The notes under the pieces are model-generated. The model was not told the origin of the DNA and did not search any database. It worked only from the letters and a program-made list of their open reading frames with translations. This document shows positions 54,011 through 64,000 of a stretch of DNA of 64,000 nucleotides, in pieces; positions within the stretch are counted from its first letter, which is position 1, and the number at the start of each line of letters is the position of its first letter. The stretch is from NCBI GenBank assembly GCA_963669155.1, contig OZ022581.1:6958915-7022914 (forward strand). Reading direction: 5' to 3'. Source of the DNA: Arbacia lixula (lineage: Eukaryota > Echinodermata > Echinoidea > Arbacioida > Arbaciidae). Position numbers and translations under genes: made by a program.

Positions 54011-54437
54011 TGACATCATGAAAACAATGATTTAATTATCATGTCGCATGTACAGTAAAAGTTGTCCCATAATGCACCATGTGGTAACACCAAAATTGTT
54101 TTATGCAGTCGTGACTGCCTCCGGTCATTAGTACTAGACCGGAAACAGACATGACTGCGAACAAAATCAGAATGTGGGTGCTTGGTGTATCATGGGAGGA
54201 CTTTTCTTTATATGAAGAATGGAAAAATTGTCTCTGAGGTCTCGGTTGTTTCGTTACTGTACTGTCTTTTGACATTGTACAGATTATGCCACATTGCAAC
54301 GAGCTATATGTGCCTTACTGTTACAGTGCTAACCAGCTTTTGCAAAAGGGAAACAGTGTAAAGCTTTCTATTCAACTATGCTGAATCATCACTTAATGTA
54401 CTACATTCTGCATGACACTTAACACCCGTCACTCATT

Positions 54438-54443
54438 AATAAA
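54438..54443 (+). terminator. Candidate polyadenylation signal AATAAA
   Basis: First AATAAA after the stop, 428 bases downstream, followed by GTGTTTATACATG. Later AATAAA at 56365, 56738 and 57216 could serve longer transcripts. Confidence 0.6.
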
Positions 54444-55020
54444 GTGTTTATACATGTAGTTACCTTAAGACACCTATTGCAGCTTTTGGAAATTGCACAT
54501 TCAATCAACTTGTAACTGCAGCAGACAGCCTTACCTCATCTTTGAGTATACCAGTAGTTTTCATAATTATGTAACACTCTGCTTGGCCTATACCTCCATT
54601 GTAACTGATAGAGTTTTCCATAGCATATCTATTTTCCGAATGAACGTGACAACTGCGTTATTAATCCTATGGATTTCTGATGTATATTAGTGTTTGTATT
54701 CAAACATCAGTCAGTATTCTTGTCATCTGCTTTGAAAATTACCTCACATCATTACAAACTTTTGAGTAGAGGATACAAAAGGCAACTTGATTTTCCAGAC
54801 TTGTGTACATACATGTATTCCATTTCTTGTTTTTTACAGAAATAATCTACCCCCGGATCACTGTAGCTCTAATCCATCTATGATCTTTCCATCTTCCAAT
54901 TTTATCTTTTAGTAGATGATGAAAAGAAGTGTTCTGTTCTCTATCTCAAATATATTCTCAAATATATGGTTGATGTCAAGCTAGATTCTAAGCTGTGAAA
55001 TGCGTGGACACATACAAGCT

Positions 55021-55210
55021 TTGCTATCACAACTGTGTCTGGGCACATAGACTAAACCTTGCTATCACAACTGTGTCTGGGCACATAGACTAAGCTTTGC
55101 TATCACAACTATGTCTGGGCACATATACTAAACTTTGCTATCACAACTGTGTCTGGGCACATAGACTAAACTTTGCTATCACAACTGTGTCTGGGCTAGA
55201 ACTTTTGGCA
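55021..55210. repeat. 38-bp tandem repeat, five copies
   Basis: TTGCTATCACAACTGTGTCT then GGGCACATAGACTAAAC recurs at 55021, 55059, 55097, 55135 and 55173. Nearly identical copies, in the 3' flank or a long 3' UTR. Confidence 0.93.
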
Positions 55211-55417
55211 TCAACTATTAAAAATAAGACAAGATTTCGCACAAGATCAATGAATTGTTGACATTTGGTGATATGTACATATATTACATGTACTTTCATA
55301 ATGATTTTTTTCAAAGCTCAGATAAGATCCATATCTTCCCTAAGCCTTCAATTTGGCAATGTGCTGAAAAGATTGTAATCACACTTTAGTTCTTCAAATT
55401 AACATAATTATTGTTCT

Positions 55418-55649
55418 GGGCTATTCCACAGGTTTGGTTTAAGTAATGTAACGTGAGTAGCCAAAGCTTCTTTATTTTGTAATCTGTTATAGTTTTCCAG
55501 AAATTATGTAAATAATTATTTAGTAAGCAAACAGTCCACCTTTCCATGACACGCAATCATATCCTCACACAGAAATTTCTTTTTAAAACAAATAAATAAG
55601 CTTTGGTTACTCATGTTACATGACTTTAACCAAACCTGTGGAATTGCCC
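55418..55649. mobile_element. 232-bp MITE with ~50-bp terminal inverted repeats
   Basis: GGGCTATTCCACAGGTTTGG at 55418 and CCAAACCTGTGGAATTGCCC ending at 55649; arms continue to GTAGCCAAAGCTT / AAGCTTTGGTTAC. Inserted into the repeat related to 10072-10490. Confidence 0.85.
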
Positions 55650-55800
55650 TTCTACAGTTTATGTTTTTGACCTGATGATAATATGTTCAGTTTTATGATA
55701 AAATCTCATTGAAAAAAAGGAGTGTTGCCAATTTAGAAGCCAGATAGTGATCTGTTTGTTTTTTCTATAAGGCCTTCATCCTGAATGAATTAACCCCACT

Positions 55801-57628
55801 TCCTGGAATGGCTATATGTGATTTTTTTTAATTGAGGGAGTTTGTAAATCATTGGGTGTACATAATACGAAATGTGTGGTGGAGAGACTGTTACCTGTTT
55901 TTTTTTCTTCAAAAGATACGTGTACATAATGATGTATTTAGCTTGTACATAATCTATACTTGTTTGGAGTCTGTCTGTTTTTATTAAATCATGAATGCTT
56001 CTTTTATTTTTTTGTGTATTTTACCGCACTTCCTATTATTGGTACAGGTGTATATGATGGCATTTTTAAAGGTTTCAATCAAAGATTTACCGTGAACTGC
56101 TGTTTGCACCGTGATAGAAATGTGTCCAGCATTCATATTAAAATATCTCATATGTCTTGTGTGATACTGTATAGCCACAAACCACATTGGGTGATTTATT
56201 CAGCCCATGAATCTATTGAAACCTTAAGTTGATAACTTTGTAAGTCCTTAAATTGGCAACTTTTCTTTCTTTGACATGTGAAGATGATTTGATACACTGT
56301 ATAATCAACTGTCTACAAGAGTCGAGAAATGCATATTGCAAAGGAGTTGCCAATTTGAGAACAGAAATAAAGAAACAACTGTCTGAAATTTATCGCCAAG
56401 TTGAGGGGTTTAAAGGTTAAGTCTTTACGAACCACTAAGGCATTTTTTGCACTGGTCATACCAAGTGTGCTAGGTTATACACACCATTCCCATAGGGTAG
56501 TGTGGTGTCTGGTAGAGAAGGAGTTAAACATCATGCAAAATGTTGCTGCACCCGCAGTATGTGCCGTACGGTAGTGGAGAAAATAGATTCCTTCCCCCAG
56601 AAATGTTCGCTTCTCAAGTCATTTGGGGAAGAGTTGGTGAAGTGTTATATTCAAAGTTGTGCACAGGCCGTACCGCCAGTGTTCATAGCTATCACGTGAA
56701 AGACCCCAAATATGACATACAAGTATCTGATAACAAAAATAAAAGTTGTACGCAAGCCGCTTTCCTCGTGTAATGATTTTTTATGTGAAAGACCCCAAAC
56801 GTGTAGTACTTTGTCTAAAAAAAAATACTACATGTAGTACATGTATATGGAGCTCCTGAATTTCGATGAATTGGTGTCATGAAAAGAGAATGTAAAGTCG
56901 GCATCATGGTGCGAGTGCAAACCGCGTTGTCCATATACACATGGTTGGTGTCATAGTGGTTAGCACTACCAATGAGTGCCAACTGTAAGCTGCCGTGAAG
57001 ATAATGAACTGCGTATAAGTCTGTTTCACACTTGGTTGTAAACATGTATCAGATAATGGCTCAGAAGAATGTGCGAGGATGTTAAACTTTTAAGTGAATT
57101 ACCATGGTAAGAAAGATTAAACACTGCTTTTAGTAATATTGTACCATAAGTGATAAATGTCTATATGAAATGACAGATTATGTCGAGGAATGGAACATAA
57201 TACATGTACGTGTATAATAAAATGTGGTATCATGCTCTATCAAGTGTATTGTGGAAGAAGTGTTGGTCGTTTTGTTTTAATGAAGATAATTGGGCAGACT
57301 GATTGAATGAGACAGGAGAAATACTTGTGGACAAGTATGAGGTGGTCTGTATGCACGGTGACACCATCTATTCATTAAAGATCAACGCTGAAGAAAGCTC
57401 AAGACGCACCTACAACATACTAACATTTGAGAGACTTGCCTGAAATGGTTACGTCTATGTGCCAGCAAAATGTAGAAAATGGTCATTTATGACAAAGAGG
57501 TGAGATACATGTACAAAAAAAGGGTAAAGAGAATATCAAAGAGAAGGACATAGTAAAAGCAAAAGAACCGAAGAAGGTGGCAAAAATCACAATGCAAAAT
57601 GAATGAAGTAATGACCCTACCTATTCCA
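55801..57628. other. 3' flank, nothing recognised
   Basis: AT-rich sequence with a short repeated phrase 'GTGAAAGACCCCAAA' at 56695 and 56787. No coding signal. Confidence 0.5.
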
Positions 57629-57639
57629 GGGGGGGGGGG

Positions 57640-57800
57640 GGGTCATGAAAGTTGTCAGCACTGACTGTTTAGTCAGTGCTGACAATTTCAGTGAAATCCT
57701 CGGTTTTGATTGGCTGAGAGGCACTATCCTCTGACTGTTACTATGGTAACTGTCGGAGAAAGATTAGTTGTCAGTGCTGACAACTATCATGAAACGATCC
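57640..57800. mobile_element. Hairpin MITE, TTGTCAGTGCTGACAA palindromes
   Basis: GGGTCATGAAAGTTGTCAGC at the left and GTTGTCAGTGCTGACAACTATCATGAAACGATCCC at the right. The left end is itself a 16-bp perfect hairpin (TTGTCAGCACTGAC-TGTTT-AGTCAGTGCTGACAA). Preceded by a G14 run. Confidence 0.8.
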
Positions 57801-58677
57801 CAAGGATATCCGAACCGGGGTCGCGCGTTCTTAAAACGGCCTCTTAAACCAATTCATCCACAAATCTTCCCAAACCATGTAATGCACAGCAGGGGCTATA
57901 ATGATTTAGAAATCGATATTCAAGATGAAATTTCGCCATGATCCCGACATCTGTTAAAGACATGGAGGCCACGTTCATGAAACTTATTCGACTCAGCTAC
58001 ACCGAGATACGCCTCTTAGAAGATCGTCATGTCATTTCATGAATTGAAATAAATGCCCCTACTGTTGATCTTGATCTGATCAGCTCCGTTTGGATCAACG
58101 CTCAATGCGAGACTGTGACTCGACAAGGGCTTAGTCGTGCTTTTTGTTTAGCAATGCTAACTGTGCTTGGAATTTGTTTAAGTCCTCTAATTTGGTTAAC
58201 GTATTTAGCAGGTTGTTCCGATCTCTAGCCGTATGTTTGGTGTTTGGTGACAGTTAGTCTTTGAACGGGGTATTTTTAGTGACAAAAGATTGTGGTTCCG
58301 TTACACATTTCACATTGACATTACACGTAAATAAGTGAGATTTTGATATAATGCTTTTAATTTTACGCACGTTAATGTATTTAACATACAATTACGCGCG
58401 CGTTTTTTTATTGAAATTAATTGCCTTGTCATTAATTTCATGTGTAAAATTTCATTTGATATATATCCAATAATATATTTTTTTTATTAAATTACTCGTA
58501 TATGACGTCACGGTCATAGCACGACTTTGAAAAATATTGCAATCACAAGTTCACATATGTACCTTTACATGATAAAAATTTGATGAAATAATTATGACAC
58601 TTGCATTGTTGTTTTTGGTGCCACCAAAAAGTGGGGGCACGAATAAAAGTAAATAAATAAACTTCAATGATATTAAA

Positions 58678-58916
58678 AGATGATCTGTCGATTACGACAG
58701 ACCACCTAATAAAGAAAAATAATAAAGAAAGAAAATTCAAACGATATTAAGAGGTGATCTGTCGATTACGACAAACCACCTAAAGAGAAAGAAAATTCTA
58801 ACGAAATTAGAAGGTGATCTGTCGATTACGACAGACCACCTAATAAAGATAATAATAAGGAGAAAGACAATTCTGACGTAATTAAGAGGTGGTCTGTCCA
58901 TGGCGACAGACCACCT
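58678..58916 (+). repeat. Array of four near-identical hairpins
   Basis: AGGTGATCTGTCGATTACGA then CAGACCACCT at 58678, 58752, 58812 and 58887, separated by A-rich AATAAAGAAAATTC-type spacers. Each folds into a 12-13-bp stem with a 4-nt loop. The stem is kept while spacers vary. Function unknown. Confidence 0.88.
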
Positions 58917-59173
58917 AAAAACAATCTACGCCACATTCGATGGCTACAATGGGAGTGATAGGTTGCTCAGATGGCTAAGAAGCCAGCTCAGAAATATTGT
59001 TGAGTATGTGTATGTGTACGTGTGTATGCATGTGTGTCTGTAGGAGAATGGGGGATGAGTTACCTGAAAGCCTGAATACGTCTTTTAGTCCAGCGGCATA
59101 GCTGAATAATGGTTCAAATTTGGATATTGAGCACTCTTGAACTTTGCACAGGGAGCTAAAAAGAAAATTACAC

Positions 59174-59394
59174 GAGAGTTCTGCCATACTCGCGATAATA
59201 TTCAAGAAAACCGGTGGTGGATGAGTCTACCTCGCGCTGCGGCGGCAAATTTGGATTGCTGAGCTAGCTTTATAGCCTCCTACGCATGCTGACTGGTAGC
59301 TACATGTATATGCATGAGTTTAGAAATAGGTTTAGGGTTAGGGTTAGGCTCACCGGTTTTCTTGAATTCTATCGCGAGTATGGCAGAACTAGTC
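59174..59394. repeat. Inverted repeat enclosing a short TTAGGG tract
   Basis: 44-nt arms (GTTCTGCCATACTCGCGATA..CAAGAAAACCGGTG at 59177-59216, inverse at 59351-59390). The loop ends in TTTAGGGTTAGGGTTAGG at 59331-59348, three telomere-type units. Confidence 0.85.
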
Positions 59395-59849
59395 TAAAAA
59401 AAAATATGCGCGCCCAGGAAGGCAATGGCGGCCATTTGGCAAAATATGAAGTCAATATTTTGTTTTCATCACGTCAGGTACTATATTAAAGACTACCGCA
59501 TACACACTTCCTTGAAGAAAATCGTACTCCTAACCGCCTTTCTCTGGTAAGATATATAGAAGGGTTTAGTGATATTTTATCAAGTACTTTTCTTGTAATA
59601 ATCCAGTGAATATCTAATGAGATTTTCATTTTTGGACAAATTTGGATCTGAAAATTCGTGTGTATCAGATAAGTTATTCAGAACAAAGCAATGGCCGTTG
59701 TGCATCGCACATGTCAACCCACAACTTCTTTTCTGCCAGAATCACCATGCATTATTAATGACACTGTGATGGCACGTGCTAGTGGATCGACTGGTATGAT
59801 TCACAATGGTCATTGTTGGGTGCTGCAATCATCTGATACACACATTTTT

Positions 59850-61265
59850 TTAGGGCCAAATCTGTCCAAAAGTGAAAATATCATTAAATATTTCAAGGAT
59901 TATTTCAAGAATCAATGTCACAAAACCTGCTTCGAAAAAAAATGACATTTAGACTTCATTGTGTGTCAATTTTAGCTTGATTCAAATTATTTATTTTTTA
60001 TCATTTTAAAAAGTTTCATAGTATATGCGGCTTGGGTTGCAAATAGAGATTTATCAAATCTTTTCGGAGAATCGTACTGATAATCTTGATCCTATTTGCG
60101 GGTGGTATACGACTGGACATTGGACTGTGCAATATAACTAGTATGTTCCAGGGTAATGCTGGCAGAATTATAACATGCCACAAAAAATCCATTAATCCAT
60201 ATAGTAAACGAGTTAGCACAAAAGAAGAAGCAAGGATGTTACTTACCTTAAAGAAAAGATGTCAATTTATTTGTGATGGCAGCTGTTTGAGATGTCATAA
60301 TGTATATCAAGGCCAGTGCAGCATATAGTGCAATAATTTCACAGGACCGAATGATGTTTCGTTAGGCATGAAAGTACACGAATGTACATCACAATTATCC
60401 TGTAAACTGAGGCATGTTGCCCATTTTGCGCTTTTGACATGTGTCAGGCTTGTATATCAATATACTTTCATAACATTTAGGATGACCAAATATGTACTAT
60501 ATACTATATAAAATGTACTATTCAAATAGTATTTATCAAATTGGTCAATAGTACGTTTCCGAGGCGGCATTTTTTTTAAATGGCCGCCATAGCTCTCCTG
60601 GGCAAAATTCGAGAGGGCTTAGTATTCAAATTTGCGTAAAATATGTCATTCTACGTAAGTGCTAAAGTTGGTGCTTTTAGACAAAAGTAAACAATTCGGT
60701 CAAAATATCGGGCTGTGCAGCTGGACTATTTGTCCTTTTCAATACCATTCAAAATTGTAAGTGCTGGACACTGTTTGCTGTGAGAACTTCTTTAATAAAG
60801 CTCACCCAAAATGAAGTGAGTTTGTGCTTTAATGAAAGATTGGATATATTCAACAAAAATCAATAAAAAAGTGCAATGCTCGATGAAATTGTGAGTACCT
60901 GTAGTTCATATTGCGCCAAAAAATATCGTATAAAATTGGATTCCTTTTGGAAGAGGGTCATGGTGGACTTACGTATTAAAACATCATTTTCAATCTACAT
61001 GTACCTTAGTTATCAAATTCACTATCTTTAGGTGTATGTACTTTATAAGAACATATTTTTTAGAATGAAAATCAGGAATTGGTACATATTATCTAGGTTT
61101 CTGTTCCGATATGCCCTCGATTTTTAAAAAAAAAATCTTTATGATTTTTTGTTATTTATCAAGTATTTAAAGTTTTTGCATGCGTATATTGCTGACATGC
61201 GCTAAACACATACAAACTACCTATCACTCATTCCCTCAAGCAATCCGTCAATACATTAAACATTC
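59850..61265. other. 3' flank, nothing recognised
   Basis: AT-rich. An 80-codon frame at 60086-60328 has no features I recognise and no splice context. Left unannotated. Confidence 0.45.
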
Positions 61266-62238
61266 ATTAGTATTTAAAAAAAGGAGTAATTGTCGTTAAA
61301 TGGATACTTCACTCCAATATTTTCTGTCCATAAAAATTTTACAAAAATAAAAATGCAGTGGACAATTAATTGGACTTTGATTGATTGATTTTGTGACATC
61401 ACGTGCGAGGAGCTGTCCCATATGTTGTGTACATTTTTTTGTGAAAATGTCAATTTTCTCAGAAAGATTTTGTGTCCTTTTACCTGTGCATTTGATCCAT
61501 CATTATACATCACGTTTTCACACACCTATCTATGAAAAAAAATGCATTTTGTTGTCAAAAACAGAAAAATAGCAATTTATGGAATCGTAAAGCACACAAC
61601 ATAATGGGAGAGCCCCTTGCACGTGACGTCACATAATTGAAATTTCAAAAGATCATAACTGTTAACTTTCTTATCCTCTGACGGCTTTTCGTCAAACATT
61701 CACTAATATGTTCCTTTCATATTTCTGCTTTTATTGACACCAACTTAACAACGGGGTGGATAATTCCTTTAAATGAAATGTCCAAAGTAGCAATTTTTCC
61801 AGTTACAATTTTATTCAAAGGGGGAAAATAAGCTCACGGTCGTCCGGTGATCTGTCAATCATACTTTTGTGAGAAGAGTTTTGCTTCAATGAAATTCGAC
61901 CCTCCCTCCATTCGGGTAGATTTTTCTCATTTTCTGCAAATGTTAATCTCATAGTGCTAGCTGCAGACTACGCCAGGCAATATATCATATATGATCTTGC
62001 ATCTTCATTAATATCATGTTAGATTTCAACAAAATTGCACAAGTCGTGTACTGTTCTAGATTGATTGTTACTCACAAGTACGCACTATTTGCTGACATTC
62101 CTATCTCGTATTGAACACAGACCCTTACCCTATTTCTTTCACCCTTTCCCAAAGTGCAAGGGTGCCTAAAGCATACATGTGATTAATCAAGTGGACTGGG
62201 CAACCGAACATAAAGAACACACACCGACTGTATACTAC

Positions 62239-62550
62239 CGTGGGGGGGGGGGGGGGGGGGGGTGGTCTGTTGCAAAGGGCGGCAAGTAACAATAGCTTCC
62301 TTCGTCCCCCTGTCGCGTCCCCCTTTCCCACTATAACCCCCTTTTTTTTTATATATCTCCCTCCCCGCTTCCTCCCTCTCCCTCCCCGCTTCCTCCCCCT
62401 TCCTCTCTCTCATCTACCCATCACCCCCACCCCTACCCCACCCCTTTTCTCACCCTTACCATTCTAACCCCTTTATTCTCCATCTCCCCCTCTCTCTTTC
62501 CATCTGACTAGTTCTCTTTATCTCTCTCCCTCTCTCACAAAACACACACA

Positions 62551-62609
<59 letters not shown>

Positions 62610-62650
62610 CCCCCCCCCCCTCTCTCTTATCCCTTTCACCCCTACCTATC
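62239..62650. repeat. Low-complexity block: G24 run, CT-rich tract, (TC)n
   Basis: Poly-G at 62240-62262, then almost pure pyrimidine sequence from 62300, a (TC)n run of about 65 bases (62541-62606) and C14. Confidence 0.95.
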
Positions 62651-62985
62651 GTTGTCTCCGTCTCGCCCACTCCTTCAAGCAGGTTATGCTCAGAGGGCAT
62701 TACCTCCTCAGACTTTATCGTACGAAATTAAGGCCAACAAACTCTGAAGACCCATGGGTGAACTTACAGCATGTTATTTAATCAACGCAAACGAAAGATT
62801 GGGCACATTATTAAGAATTACTCCGACGTTTTGGCTAATCGAACAATTATGACAATCAAAGACAATTTTCTTAGCATTTCATCACCCTAATTAGATGTTT
62901 AGTTAATTTTTTCACAGTCTGTTTACAAGTTTGGGGAAGTGATCAACTACTTTTCTATCTTTACCAGACTCTTTATAGTCATACA

Positions 62986-63020
62986 ATATATATATATATA
63001 TAGTTATATATATATATAGT

Positions 63021-63085
<65 letters not shown>
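62986..63085. repeat. (TA)n microsatellite
   Basis: About 100 bases of TA repeats with three TAGTTATATA interruptions. From 63086 to the window end nothing further is recognised. Confidence 0.95.
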
Positions 63086-63088
<3 letters not shown>

Positions 63089-64000
63089 TAACCTTTGTTT
63101 TTCTCTCCATCAGCATTATTTGTGGTTTATATAGTTATATTTTATCACCTTTACACTTCAATCTACGTACGTTAATTGAAGAGTTCTCTCATGACCTGTA
63201 GAATACGTGTAGTGAGACCAAATGTGGAGTACGAGGAGACGGCATAAACTCATCCTGTGCCCGAAAGGATACTGCTCTGACGCGCGCAGAGTTAAAACTT
63301 GTCGTGTACTGCGAGTAATTGTCCTTTGTACCATCATACCTCATCAACGCGTGCTGTTGATATACAATAGCCACGTTACCATGGTTACATTTCTGAGTGA
63401 GGTACACGTTTCTATTGGTAATTTATGAGTATAGTGTTATGGTCTTCTATTGGCTAAAACTGTGTGTCAACTGATATATTATATGTACACATTAACAATT
63501 ACAATCTTGGCAAGAACAAAACGCAATGTCATCCATTGCCTTCCACTTTATCCGAAATATAGTGATCTTCAAGTGTAATCGCTTTGTATAAAATACAGAT
63601 AAATCTGGCATTGTACTTTTTTTTCTCAATTTCTGTTTGTTTTGTTTCATTTTCAGCACTACTGTAGTCAGACATAGCATGCCGTTTAATACTTCGTGTT
63701 TCAGTACAAATACAATAATGTGCACGTAATTCTAGTTAACTCTTCATGTAGTACACGCAAATCCTATAGAGAAATAATTTATGTGGTACATAGGGCTAAT
63801 GATGTAGAACGAACTCTCGTACGCACTCATATGAACTCGTGTAGCATACGAACCTTATCATATTCTCGTTAGAAAAAGTAAGCCACAGAAGTTTTCCAAT
63901 ACTATTATGACTATGAGCGCATTTTGATTGCATTACACCCCCTTTGCTGAAAATTGCATTTGCATGTGACTGCGCTGTAATACCATATGGGGAAAAGATC

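Noticed and set aside
58678-58916. CRISPR-like array of repeats and spacers
   Set aside because: Eukaryotic context, only four repeats, related A-rich spacers, irregular spacing.
60086-60328. 80-residue frame in the 3' flank
   Set aside because: No recognised motif, no codon or splice support, AT-rich repeat-like surroundings.

Overview
The window is eukaryotic genomic DNA dominated by one large intron-rich gene on the + strand. It encodes a kinesin-12 family motor orthologous to vertebrate KIF15 (Xklp2), known in sea urchin as KRP180. I can place 34 coding exons between 1388 and 54010. They join in frame into about 1,460 residues, slightly longer than human KIF15. The initiator ATG lies in an exon upstream of 1388 that I cannot identify, perhaps outside the window. 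The protein similarity, the AT-rich sequence, the TTAGGG-type tract and the repeat families suggest an invertebrate deuterostome, most likely an echinoderm. The species is not certain.

Layout. 1-1387: 5' flank or intron with no recognised exon. 1388-9581: exons 1-10, the motor domain, with P-loop, switch I and switch II intact. 12758-54010: exons 11-34, the coiled-coil stalk and the conserved C-terminal segment, followed by a stop at 54008-54010 and an AATAAA at 54438. 54461-64000: no second gene recognised, only repeats and unannotatable AT-rich sequence.

The introns carry many mobile elements. There are two intact-looking Helentron-like non-autonomous elements (6101-7351 and 10745-12400) plus fragments, an antisense LINE with ORF1, endonuclease and reverse transcriptase remnants (16690-18860), and two LINE tail fragments (47897-48120 and 48824-49288). 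There is also a deleted Tc1-like element nested in a TIR element (34421-36171), a 2.1 kb CAGT-ended element (27735-29870), and many hairpin MITEs. Long microsatellites include TGAA, ATC, TC, TA, and poly-G/C.

Two aspects of the gene itself stand out. First, at least five of the 34 exons (6, 8, 19, 27, 29) have tandem duplications spanning one exon-intron boundary. These leave partial exon copies, with or without working-looking splice sites, in the adjacent intron. Second, the 6.66 kb intron between exons 26 and 27 reads as an AT-AC intron of the minor (U12) spliceosome. Its 5' end is ATATCCTTT, its branch site is TTCCTTGAC, and it ends in AC. Only that splice restores a continuous coiled-coil reading frame.
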